A DNA stretch of 5,661 nt from an uncultured Ruminococcus sp. (GTDB lineage: Bacteria > Bacillota > Clostridia > Oscillospirales > Acutalibacteraceae): positions 1 through 5,661 of the forward strand of contig CACYDZ010000137.1 of NCBI GenBank assembly GCA_902773265.1, in the 5' to 3' direction. A program made the translations under genes and the position numbers. Below, in pieces: positions 1 through 5,661 of this stretch. Position 1 is the first letter of the stretch; every line of letters begins with the position of its first letter. The notes beneath the pieces were generated by a model. That model did not search any database. It worked only from the letters and a program-made list of their open reading frames with translations, and was not told the DNA's origin.

Positions 1-821
1 AATCCATCAAACAGGTAAAATTTCAGGTTTGAAATAACAGGTTTTGATTTGATGTTCATTACGGCAATGAGGACTTTCATCAGAATAATTCCTGCACCGT
101 TACTCAACAACATTCCCAAAGAAAACAAAACCGTTTTTTTTCTGTTCTCCGCTTTTATGATAAACAGATAAAGAGCTGTAAAAACCAACGGCATATTTAA
201 AATCAAGGTTTCTCTTACACTGTGCATTCCTAAAGTAAAATTCAGTAATACGGCAGTAGCAAAATGAATTTTACCAACAGGAATATTTTTGTAAATTCTC
301 AAAAATATCCCTACTGTAAAAAATATACCTATCATATAACAGGCATAATAACTCGCCATAGTATACAAAAGCTGAAAACCTAATACACAACTGCTTGCAC
401 TCGTCCCGAAAAGAATACCTCCCGATAAAATAAACAACCCTGTAACCAGTATTTTCTTTGACACGAAAGGTTTCATGCACCAAAGATAACTCAGATATAT
501 TCCTGCTGTCATCACAGATGATGCCAATGCCATAGCATAGAAACTGTTTCCGATAAATTTACAAAAAATTGCCGCTAATACAGGTGTTGCAATAACATAA
601 TATTGATTGCCGAATGTCCAGCAATCAGGAAATAATGTCATTTCATCTGCCATTAATTCTGTCAGAAAAGCGTCAGAATACATATCTACATCGTACCACA
701 ACTTACCAATAAAATTGATGACAATACAACTGAGAAAATAAACAACTATTCCTGATATAAATAAAACTATCCAGTATTTGCTGATAAAGGATTTTATTCT
801 GTCCATTGATTGTTGTATCAT
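1..821 (-). CDS. Polytopic membrane protein, GT-C glycosyltransferase-like (3' end outside window)
   Basis: An open frame of 273 codons runs from ATG at 821 to the window edge with no stop, so the protein is C-terminally incomplete. The start is supported by AAAGGA at 829-834, seven bases upstream. About eight hydrophobic segments are visible, near residues 17-38, 75-92, 93-113, 122-145, 150-175, 185-199, 205-223 and 231-254. Between the first two lies a polar loop with WYDVDMYSD (42-50; D44, D46, D50), then WTFGNQYYV and a GNS segment (91-93). An acidic loop after the first membrane helix, followed by a tyrosine-rich segment and many helices, is the usual plan of GT-C enzymes that use polyprenyl-phosphate sugars. 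The family assignment is inference from that layout, and I do not recognise a named protein. It starts 27 bp after the mutS stop and is probably co-transcribed, but no functional link to repair is evident. A transporter or unrelated polytopic protein remains possible. Confidence 0.8.
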   Translation of the reverse strand, partial: MIQQSMDRIKSFISKYWIVLFISGIVVYFLSCIVINFIGKLWYDVDMYSDAFLTELMADEMTLFPDCWTFGNQYYVIATPVLAAIFCKFIGNSFYAMALASSVMTAGIYLSYLWCMKPFVSKKILVTGLFILSGGILFGTSASSCVLGFQLLYTMASYYACYMIGIFFTVGIFLRIYKNIPVGKIHFATAVLLNFTLGMHSVRETLILNMPLVFTALYLFIIKAENRKKTVLFSLGMLLSNGAGIILMKVLIAVMNIKSKPVISNLKFYLFDG

Positions 822-828
822 ATAGTAG

Positions 829-834
829 TCCTTT
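829..834 (-). promoter_or_regulatory. Ribosome-binding site of the membrane protein
   Basis: AAAGGA sits 7 nt before the ATG at 821, inside the 27-bp gap after mutS. It fixes the start. It also argues against the out-of-frame ATG that overlaps the mutS stop (TAATG, 847-851). Confidence 0.75.
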
Positions 835-848
835 CGTTGTCTTATCCA

Positions 849-3452
849 TTAAAGATTATCTGCTTTTGCTTTCAGGCTGTACAGAATATTGATAGCTTCC
901 AGTGGCGTAAGTGTATCCAGTTGGAGAGATTTCAGTTCGGCAATCAGTTCGTTCTGTGCCATATTGCCCAGAAATGACAGCTGCATATCTTCTTCTTTTT
1001 TCTTCTTTTTAACAATGTCAATATTGTCGGTCTTTCCCTTTTCATAACTTTTCTGAATTTCTTTGGCTCTCTTAATCACCCATTCGGGAATACCTGATAA
1101 TTTCGCCACTTCTATACCGTAACTTTTATCGGCTCCGCCTCGAATAATCCTCCGTAAAAAAGTAATATCATCACCGTTCTTTTTGACCGCAATATTGTAG
1201 TTCTTTACACCGTCAAGTAAATTTTCCATGACGGTCAGTTCATGATAATGTGTGGCGAATAAAGTCTTTGCTCCTAATTTTTTCTTGTCGCTGACAAATT
1301 CCAGTACCGCTCTGGCAATACTCATACCATCAAAAGTTGATGTTCCTCTGCCGATTTCGTCCAGAATAAGTAAGCTGTCGGGAGTTGCATTTTTGATGAT
1401 GTTGGCTACCTCATTCATTTCTACCATGAATGTAGATTGTCCTGACGATAAATCATCTGACGCTCCCACTCTCGTGAATATCTTATCAACAATACAGATA
1501 TCCGCATAGCTTGCGGGAACAAAACAACCTGTCTGTGCCATCAAGACAATCAGAGCAACCTGTCGCATATAGGTAGATTTTCCCGCCATATTCGGCCCTG
1601 TAATGATGGCAGTACGGTTGTCATCTTTGTCAAGCGTAACATCATTGGGAACAAAGGGAATATCGCTCATTAATTGCTCTACTACGGGGTGACGGCTCTC
1701 TTTGAGAACAAGTATACCTTTAACATTCATACTCGGTTTACAGTAGCCGTTATCTGCGGATACATTGGCAAATGAACATAATACATCTAATCTGGCTACA
1801 CTCTGAGCTGTCTGTTGAATACGCATGAGATTGTCTGCAACAAAACTGCGTACTTCTTCAAATAACTGATATTCCAGTGCAACGGATTTTTCTTTTGCTC
1901 CTAATATTCTTCCCTCAACCGTTTTTAACTCTTGGGTAATATATCTTTCACAATTTGCTAAGGTTTGTTTGCGGATATAAGTTTCAGGCACCATCTTTTT
2001 GAAAGAATTTGGTACTTCTATATAATAGCCGAATACTCGGTTATAGCCGATTTTCAATTTGGGAATATTTGTCTTCGCTTTTTCGTCCGCTTCTATTCCG
2101 GCAAGGATATCTGAAGAATGGTTCATATCATTCAGAATAGCATCCAGTTCCTGATGATAACCCTCTTTAATCATTCCGCCCTCTCTTACACTGAACGGCG
2201 GTTCTTCTACAACAGCGTTATCAATTTTGGCAAAAACATCTTCCAGTATGTCAATGTCGTCAGAAATTTCTATCAGCATAGAGGATTTTACGGAAAGTAA
2301 CTTTTCTTTTAAATTCGGCAATTTTCCTAACGCACTCGCTAAAGACCGTAATTCTCTGGCATTTGATGTGCCGTAGACAATCCTTGTCATCAGTCTTTCC
2401 ATATCAAGTATGCCCTGTAAGGCATCTGTGATTTCATTACGCAAAACTAAATCGTTGACCAGTTCTTCTACTGCATTCTGCCGTCTGCTGATAGCACCGC
2501 AACTCAACAGTGGTTTCTCTATCCATGTACGGATTAATCGCTTTCCCATAGATGTACGGGTTTTATCCAGTACCCACAGTAATGAACCCTTTTTCTGTTT
2601 GTTACGCATGGTTTCCGTCAGTTCCAGATTTCTGGCAGTATTGAAATCTATGCTCATATACTGCGATTCCTGATAAACAGTAAACTGCCGTATTCTGTCT
2701 GCACCCTGTTTCTGTGTGATTTTAAGATATTCCAGTAAAACACCTGCACTGCTGATTAATACCCCTGTTCCCTGCTCAACAGGGTCTTTACCGAATTTTT
2801 CTCTAATGATATGCAAACAACGGCTATATTCAAAGCGTTCATCTTCTATCTTTTCAACGCCTGCTGACAGTTTGTCTTTGATAAATACGGCGAGTTTTTT
2901 ATAACTGACCGTATCTCCGCCGACAAGTATTTCTTTGGGCATGATTTTGCCCAGTTCATTTTTGATTAATGAAACAACATCATCGCCACTCAGTTTTGTG
3001 CCAAGAAATTCTCCTGTGGAAATATCACAGTAACTTATCCCTACCATATTTTTAATGGTATAGATACAACATATGTAATTATTCACACTTTCGTCCAGCA
3101 TACTGTTTTCGGTGACTGTACCGGGTGTGATAATTCTGACAATATCACGCCTGACAATCCCTTTGACCATAGACGGGTCTTCCATCTGTTCACAGATAGC
3201 CACTTTATAACCTTTTGCCACCAGTTTTGCTATGTAAGATTCACTGCTATGGTATGGCACACCACACATCGGAGCTTTCTGAGGCAGACCACATTCCTTA
3301 CCCGTCAAAGTAATTTCCAGTTCTTTGGATACCAGCTTTGCATCATCAAAAAACATCTCATAGAAATCACCTAATCTGAAAAACAAAATACATTCTTTAT
3401 TCTGTTCCTTTATTCTCAGATACTGTTGCATCATCGGAGAAATCTGTGCCAT
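849..3452 (-). CDS. mutS: DNA mismatch repair ATPase MutS
   Basis: MutS recognises base mismatches and small loops in newly replicated DNA and, with ATP, starts mismatch repair. The 867 residues match the usual bacterial length. The mismatch-binding motif GDFYEMF is at 28-34 (F30 and E32 being the intercalating and contacting residues of the family). Connector and lever domains fill about 120-425, and the clamp domain about 430-540. The ATPase domain has Walker A GPNMAGKST (619-627), SGQSTFMVEM (670-679), Walker B with DEIGRGTST (698-706) and THYHEL (734-739), then the helix-turn-helix region to about 799. After a lysine/glutamate-rich linker, QLSFL (824-828) resembles the beta-clamp binding motif of Bacillus MutS. 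I chose ATG at 3452 because AAAGGTGG lies 5 nt before it. A GTG at 3459-3461 would add three residues but lies inside that ribosome site. All catalytic motifs are intact. A hairpin-rich intergenic block precedes the gene, and mutL is not adjacent. Confidence 0.98.
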   Translation of the reverse strand: MAQISPMMQQYLRIKEQNKECILFFRLGDFYEMFFDDAKLVSKELEITLTGKECGLPQKAPMCGVPYHSSESYIAKLVAKGYKVAICEQMEDPSMVKGIVRRDIVRIITPGTVTENSMLDESVNNYICCIYTIKNMVGISYCDISTGEFLGTKLSGDDVVSLIKNELGKIMPKEILVGGDTVSYKKLAVFIKDKLSAGVEKIEDERFEYSRCLHIIREKFGKDPVEQGTGVLISSAGVLLEYLKITQKQGADRIRQFTVYQESQYMSIDFNTARNLELTETMRNKQKKGSLLWVLDKTRTSMGKRLIRTWIEKPLLSCGAISRRQNAVEELVNDLVLRNEITDALQGILDMERLMTRIVYGTSNARELRSLASALGKLPNLKEKLLSVKSSMLIEISDDIDILEDVFAKIDNAVVEEPPFSVREGGMIKEGYHQELDAILNDMNHSSDILAGIEADEKAKTNIPKLKIGYNRVFGYYIEVPNSFKKMVPETYIRKQTLANCERYITQELKTVEGRILGAKEKSVALEYQLFEEVRSFVADNLMRIQQTAQSVARLDVLCSFANVSADNGYCKPSMNVKGILVLKESRHPVVEQLMSDIPFVPNDVTLDKDDNRTAIITGPNMAGKSTYMRQVALIVLMAQTGCFVPASYADICIVDKIFTRVGASDDLSSGQSTFMVEMNEVANIIKNATPDSLLILDEIGRGTSTFDGMSIARAVLEFVSDKKKLGAKTLFATHYHELTVMENLLDGVKNYNIAVKKNGDDITFLRRIIRGGADKSYGIEVAKLSGIPEWVIKRAKEIQKSYEKGKTDNIDIVKKKKKEEDMQLSFLGNMAQNELIAELKSLQLDTLTPLEAINILYSLKAKADNL

Positions 3453-3457
3453 AATTT

Positions 3458-3465
3458 CCACCTTT
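3458..3465 (-). promoter_or_regulatory. Ribosome-binding site of mutS
   Basis: AAAGGTGG is followed by the 5-nt spacer AAATT and the ATG at 3452. The upstream GTG (3459-3461) forms part of this site and is therefore unlikely to be the initiator. Confidence 0.85.
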
Positions 3466-3468
3466 CTG

Positions 3469-3494
3469 TTAAAGGACGCTGTCCTTTAAAATCC
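3469..3494. repeat. Left terminal inverted repeat, itself a hairpin
   Basis: TTAAAGGAC and GTCCTTTAA are 9-bp arms around a GCT loop (3469-3477 and 3481-3489), followed by AATCC. The unit is inverted relative to 3644-3669. In the mutS transcript it forms a stem that ends three bases before the ribosome site. Confidence 0.85.
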
Positions 3495-3524
3495 TGCTTA
3501 CTTTTTTTGAAAAAAAAGTAAGCA
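3495..3524. repeat. 14-bp hairpin with T7/A7 core
   Basis: Arms 3495-3508 and 3511-3524 (TGCTTAC plus seven T, and its complement) are perfect and separated by only GA, so in practice the loop is slightly larger. In neither direction is the stem followed by a uniform U run beyond the stem itself. On the plus strand an A run follows, so it does not look like a standard terminator. Confidence 0.8.
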
Positions 3525-3596
3525 AAAAAACTTTCAAGGCTCGCTTCGCTCGGATTGTTTATCAGAGGTTGAGCTGTGACAATGAAAAGTTTTTGT

Positions 3597-3616
3597 CAAC
3601 TTTTTTCAAAAAGTTG
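3597..3616. repeat. 9-bp hairpin inside the element
   Basis: CAACTTTTT (3597-3605) and AAAAAGTTG (3608-3616) are perfect arms around TC. The outer part overlaps TTGTC/GACAA pairing with 3578-3582, so alternative folds exist. Confidence 0.7.
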
Positions 3617-3622
3617 TGGGGT

Positions 3623-3641
3623 CAAGGGGTGAAACCCCTTG
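3623..3641. repeat. 8-bp GC-rich hairpin
   Basis: CAAGGGGT and ACCCCTTG are perfect arms around a GAA loop. No U run follows on either strand. It is flanked by two copies of TTGTGGG (3614-3620 and 3639-3645). Confidence 0.75.
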
Positions 3642-3643
3642 TG

Positions 3644-3669
3644 GGATTTTAAAGGGCAACGCCCTTTAA
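3644..3669. repeat. Right terminal inverted repeat, itself a hairpin
   Basis: TTAAAGGGC and GCCCTTTAA are 9-bp arms around AAC (3649-3657 and 3661-3669), preceded by GGATT. Relative to the left repeat, the third-from-loop A:T type pair is replaced by G:C on both arms, so the stem is kept. The only other difference lies in the loop. Confidence 0.85.
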
Positions 3670-3684
3670 CTCCCCATAAAAATC

Positions 3685-3708
3685 CAGAATTTGCGTACGC
3701 AAATTCTG
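3685..3708. repeat. 24-bp perfect palindrome
   Basis: The half-site CAGAATTTGCGT is followed directly by its exact complement, so the dyad is centred on GTAC with no spacer. As RNA it can form a 10-bp stem with a GUAC loop. On the minus strand it is followed by GATTTTTA, which makes a weak intrinsic terminator for the miaB-ricA transcript possible. As DNA it could be an operator for a dimeric regulator, or a small palindromic repeat. I cannot choose between these. Confidence 0.8.
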
Positions 3709-3742
3709 ACAATTTATTTTTCCTGAAAAACTCATACGATAA

Positions 3743-3780
3743 GATAAGTCAAAACGATGTTGTCACCGCTTTGACTTATC
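3743..3780. repeat. 11-bp inverted repeat just after ricA, possible weak terminator
   Basis: GATAAGTCAAA (3743-3753) and TTTGACTTATC (3770-3780) are perfect arms around a 16-nt loop. It lies 15 bp beyond the ricA stop in the transcript. In the minus-strand direction the stem is followed by TTATCG rather than a U run, so it is a poor intrinsic terminator, though it could stabilise the 3' end of the mRNA. An alternative pairing uses CGATAAG (3737-3743) with CTTATCG (3775-3781). Confidence 0.6.
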
Positions 3781-3795
3781 GGTAAAACATGAATT

Positions 3796-4200
3796 TTAGT
3801 GACAACCACTACAACCTGAACAGTCACCGCCACAAGCGTGTACACCCTCTACGGTGTCGGGGTCTGCACCCTCTGCACATTGTGTGATAATTTCCACAAC
3901 TTCCTGTACTTTCGCTTCCAGTGCGGTTTTATACTGATTGTAAGCAGACATATTTTCGTTGGACATGATTTTACTGTAATATTCTCTCAGTTCCTGATTC
4001 ATTCTGGCAATTTTCTCATTGTCCTTTTCTTTTTTGGACGATTCCTCATTGATGGCAATTCTTTTAAGGTTGAACTGTCCGATTAAATCCTGTAAAACAG
4101 TATCGCTTTCGCAAGCCTGTTCAGCGGATTTTAAGGCAATATAATCTTCATCTTTCTGAATTTCTTTACCAATCATTCTGGCTAATTCTACCATATTCAT
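3796..4200 (-). CDS. ricA: YlbF/YmcA-family protein, probable RicA, with C-terminal cysteine cluster
   Basis: This 134-residue protein is mostly helical and charged, the pattern of the YlbF/YmcA family (Com_YlbF, DUF964). In Bacillus subtilis, YmcA (RicA), YlbF and YaaT form a complex that binds Fe-S clusters and acts with RNase Y in mRNA maturation, affecting competence, biofilm and sporulation. Placement directly after miaB matches the ymcB-ymcA pair of Bacillus, which supports RicA over YlbF, though sequence alone does not settle this. The body (about 1-110) holds the helices, with long heptad-like charged stretches at 50-100. The tail CGGDCSGCSGCH carries C123, C127, C130 and C133 plus H121 and H134, with C30 and C108 elsewhere. 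The four tail cysteines look like metal or Fe-S ligands (inference). The start is fixed by GGAGGG at 4208-4213, seven bases before the ATG. The 17-bp gap to miaB implies co-transcription. Confidence 0.87.
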   Translation of the reverse strand: MNMVELARMIGKEIQKDEDYIALKSAEQACESDTVLQDLIGQFNLKRIAINEESSKKEKDNEKIARMNQELREYYSKIMSNENMSAYNQYKTALEAKVQEVVEIITQCAEGADPDTVEGVHACGGDCSGCSGCH

Positions 4201-4207
4201 TTTTATT

Positions 4208-4213
4208 CCCTCC
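4208..4213 (-). promoter_or_regulatory. Ribosome-binding site of the ricA-like gene
   Basis: GGAGGG is followed by AATAAAA and the ATG at 4200. This favours the first ATG over the second one two codons later. Confidence 0.85.
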
Positions 4214-4217
4214 GTTT

Positions 4218-5606
4218 TCAGATAATTTTTCCTTTTAGTATCCAGTTTTTCGCCTGAGTAATCTCTACAATACAGAACTGCCCCACAAGATTTTCTTCAC
4301 CACAAGGCAATTCTACAATAATATTTCCTGATGTTCTTGCCTGTAACTCATTATTGTGGTTAGTGTAGCCCTCCACCAACACTTTATACTGTTTTCCTAC
4401 CATATCTGCACAACGCTTTGCTGATATTTTCTCCTGAACACTCAACAGTTCCTGAAACCATTTGTTTTTTTCTTCATAACTGATGGGGTCGTCCATTTTT
4501 GCTGCGGGTGTGCCTTTTCGTGGAGAATAAATAAAAGTGAACAGTGAAGTAAATCCGACTTCTTCCACAAGTGAAACAGTTTCTTTAAAATCTTCGTAAG
4601 TTTCTCCGGGAAACCCGACAATAATATCACTCGTGAGCGATACATTCGGGATTTTCTCTTTGGCATAGCGGATAATTTCCATGTATTTTGCTCTGTCATA
4701 GTGACGGTTCATTCGCTTTAAGATACGGTCACTGCCACTCTGAAAAGGCAGATGTAAATGTGTGGAAATGTGCTTGCTGTTGGCAATCGTGTCGATAAGT
4801 TCTTTGGAACAGTCTTTCGGGTGTGAGGTCATAAAACGCAACAGATAATCTCCCTCAATTTTGTCTATCTCGGCAATCAACTGTGCAAAAGTCATTTTTT
4901 CTTCTTCGGGAAGTCCTTTTCCGTAAGAATTGACATTCTGTCCTAAAAGAGTAATCTCTTTGTAACCACTTTCAATAAGCGTTTTTGCTTCATTGATAAC
5001 TTCTTCAGGATTCCGGCTTCTTTCTCTGCCTCTGACATATGGCACAATACAGTAAGTACAGAAATTATCACAACCATACATTATCGGTAACCATGCTTTG
5101 AAAGTACCGTCACGCTTTTTGGGAATATCTTCATAAATCACTGTATCCTGATTTCCTCTGACAACAAGTCTTCTGCCGTCTACCAGACATTTATACATCA
5201 TTTCAGGTAATTGGTGAATACAGTTCGTTCCGAATACCAGTCCGACAAAAGGAAAACTTTTGTAAATACGCTGTGCGATATGTTCCTGCTCCATCATACA
5301 ACCGCACAAGGCTATCAGTATTGACGGATGTTTCCTTTTCAAGGATTTCAATGCCCCTACATTGCCAAAAACTCTGTCCTCTGCGTGTTCCCTCACTGCA
5401 CAGGTATTGAACAGAATAAAATCAGCATTTTCTGGACTGTCTGTAAAATCATATCCCATTTCTGCCAGAAATCCTTTGATTTGTTCACTGTCCGCTACAT
5501 TCTGCTGACAGCCATAAGTCCGGATAAAAGCAAGCGGTACCTCTCCCCTTTTGCGGATTTCCATGACCTGTTCCACAAGCGGTATATATTCATTTTCTTT
5601 CTGCAA
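4218..5606 (-). CDS. miaB: tRNA-2-methylthio-N6-dimethylallyladenosine synthase MiaB
   Basis: MiaB is a cytosolic radical-SAM enzyme that adds a methylthio group to i6A at position 37 of tRNAs reading UNN codons, giving ms2i6A. The 462 residues show the full three-part plan. The N-terminal methylthiotransferase domain has auxiliary-cluster cysteines C33 (TYGCQQN), C69 (NTCAVRE) and C103 (GCMMEQ). The radical-SAM core has C179, C183 and C186 (CDNFCTYC, the CX3CX2C motif), with LGQNVNSYG (221-229) and GFPGET (331-336) further on. The C-terminal TRAM RNA-binding domain spans about 393-461. NTCAVRE and the adjacent YGCQ motif fit MiaB better than MtaB or RimO. The start is TTG at 5606: an in-frame TGA lies two codons upstream, and GGAG lies 10 nt before it. 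The next ATG is residue 15, with no good ribosome site. It is the first complete gene of the miaB-ricA pair. Confidence 0.96.
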   Translation of the reverse strand: MQKENEYIPLVEQVMEIRKRGEVPLAFIRTYGCQQNVADSEQIKGFLAEMGYDFTDSPENADFILFNTCAVREHAEDRVFGNVGALKSLKRKHPSILIALCGCMMEQEHIAQRIYKSFPFVGLVFGTNCIHQLPEMMYKCLVDGRRLVVRGNQDTVIYEDIPKKRDGTFKAWLPIMYGCDNFCTYCIVPYVRGRERSRNPEEVINEAKTLIESGYKEITLLGQNVNSYGKGLPEEEKMTFAQLIAEIDKIEGDYLLRFMTSHPKDCSKELIDTIANSKHISTHLHLPFQSGSDRILKRMNRHYDRAKYMEIIRYAKEKIPNVSLTSDIIVGFPGETYEDFKETVSLVEEVGFTSLFTFIYSPRKGTPAAKMDDPISYEEKNKWFQELLSVQEKISAKRCADMVGKQYKVLVEGYTNHNNELQARTSGNIIVELPCGEENLVGQFCIVEITQAKNWILKGKII

Positions 5607-5613
5607 GCGTCAA

Positions 5614-5661
5614 CTACTCCATTCCTAAAACTGTGTTTCTTATCATAACATAATTATCGGC
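5614..5661 (-). CDS. Possible C-terminal end of an upstream gene (5' end outside window)
   Basis: From the right edge one minus-strand frame is open for 15 codons (ADNYVMIRNTVLGME) and ends in TAG at 5614-5616, seven bases before the miaB TTG. The other two frames contain stops. If it is real, miaB would be translated from a ribosome site inside the end of this gene, as in a tight operon. The stretch is too short to identify or to be sure that it is coding. Confidence 0.25.
   Translation of the reverse strand, partial: ADNYVMIRNTVLGME
5617..5620 (-). promoter_or_regulatory. Probable ribosome-binding site of miaB
   Basis: GGAG, within AGGAATGGAG, lies 10 nt before the TTG start. The spacing is slightly long, but no better site precedes any nearby ATG or GTG in frame. 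Confidence 0.55.
5642..5650 (-). promoter_or_regulatory. Possible extended -10 promoter element for miaB
   Basis: TGTTATGAT matches the extended -10 pattern TGnTATAAT at all but one base and would place a transcript start near 5635, about 29 nt before miaB. The -35 region falls outside the window. It also lies inside the possible upstream coding tail, so the two readings compete. Confidence 0.3.

Larger units (their letters stand above)
3469..3669. repeat. MITE/BIME-like non-coding element with hairpin terminal inverted repeats
   Basis: This 201-bp block in the ricA-mutS interval is bounded by 26-bp inverted repeats (3469-3494 and 3644-3669) that match at 23 of 26 positions. Each end is also a self-contained 9-bp hairpin. 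Between them lie a 14-bp hairpin (3495-3524), a short direct repeat GCTCG-CTTC-GCTCG (about 3539-3552), an inverted pair AAAAACTTT/AAAGTTTTT (3526-3534 and 3586-3594), and two more hairpins (3597-3616 and 3623-3641). No open frame of note is present, and I see no transposase and no clear target duplication. The structure is visible directly. Calling it a dispersed or formerly mobile element is inference, because only one copy is in the window. Alternatively it could be a structured leader RNA of mutS. Confidence 0.7.

Noticed and set aside
271..483. Minus-strand 70-codon frame inside the membrane-protein region
   Set aside because: It overlaps the 273-codon open frame, which has clear membrane segments and a good ribosome site. 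The short frame shows neither.
847..851. ATG overlapping the mutS stop (TAATG) as start of the next gene
   Set aside because: It is out of frame with the long membrane-protein frame and runs into a stop after a few dozen codons. The ATG at 821 has a well-placed AAAGGA.
988..1010. A-rich tract (mRNA sense) in mutS just before the beta-clamp motif, as a frameshift or phase-variation site
   Set aside because: The longest A run is six, the phase does not give a canonical A-AAA-AAG slippery heptamer, and the frame is intact. It is better explained as a lysine/glutamate-rich linker.
3459..3461. GTG as the mutS start
   Set aside because: The GTG lies within the AAAGGTGG ribosome site. The ATG nine bases downstream has proper spacing and gives the usual MutS N-terminus.
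3495..3524. Intrinsic terminator from the T7/A7 hairpin
   Set aside because: The T run is inside the stem and is followed by GGATTTT on the minus strand and by A residues on the plus strand, so the usual stem followed by a U tail is absent.
3572..3599. Minus-strand TTGACA (3594-3599) as a mutS promoter
   Set aside because: At 16-18 bp spacing the -10 position reads CAGCTC or similar, nothing like TATAAT. A TGATAAAC further on is too far away.
3838..4086. Plus-strand frame opposite the ricA-like gene
   Set aside because: It is antisense to a well-supported gene with a strong ribosome site, and its translation is a low-complexity Phe/Leu/Val-rich sequence typical of a shadow frame.

Overview
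The window is a low-GC stretch of chromosome from the Bacillota, most likely Clostridia of the Ruminococcaceae/Oscillospiraceae type. This rests on the protein sequences, the gene order miaB – ricA/ymcA-like – mutS, strong AGGAGG-type ribosome sites, and an intergenic block packed with hairpins. The taxonomic placement is inference; no database was searched. All recognised genes lie on the minus strand, so transcription runs from high to low coordinates.

Layout in transcription order. At 5614-5661 there may be the last 15 codons of an upstream gene. Next is miaB (4218-5606, TTG start), the radical-SAM tRNA methylthiotransferase. After a 17-bp gap comes a YlbF/YmcA-family protein (3796-4200), the likely RicA counterpart, whose C-terminus carries four closely spaced cysteines. 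A 343-bp non-coding interval (3453-3795) follows. Then come mutS (849-3452) and, 27 bp further on, a multi-spanning membrane protein (1-821) that runs off the left edge. The membrane protein is open for 273 codons and looks like a GT-C type glycosyltransferase.

The genes combine tRNA modification at A37 (MiaB), a probable RNase Y-associated mRNA maturation factor (RicA-like), and DNA mismatch recognition (MutS). In Bacillus subtilis the order ymcB(miaB)-ymcA(ricA)-cotE-mutS-mutL is similar, so the core is conserved. Two departures stand out. The hairpin-rich insertion-like block separates mutS from ricA, and a membrane protein rather than mutL directly follows mutS.

The most unusual part is the 3453-3795 interval. 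It contains a 201-bp element bounded by 26-bp terminal inverted repeats that match at 23 of 26 positions. Each repeat is itself a 9-bp hairpin, and the two copies differ by a compensated base-pair change. Further hairpins lie inside it, and beyond it are a 24-bp perfect palindrome and an 11-bp-stem inverted repeat. The element ends three bases from the mutS ribosome-binding site. I read it as a non-coding, MITE- or BIME-like dispersed element. I see no wholly new protein system, CRISPR array, tRNA or rRNA in the window.
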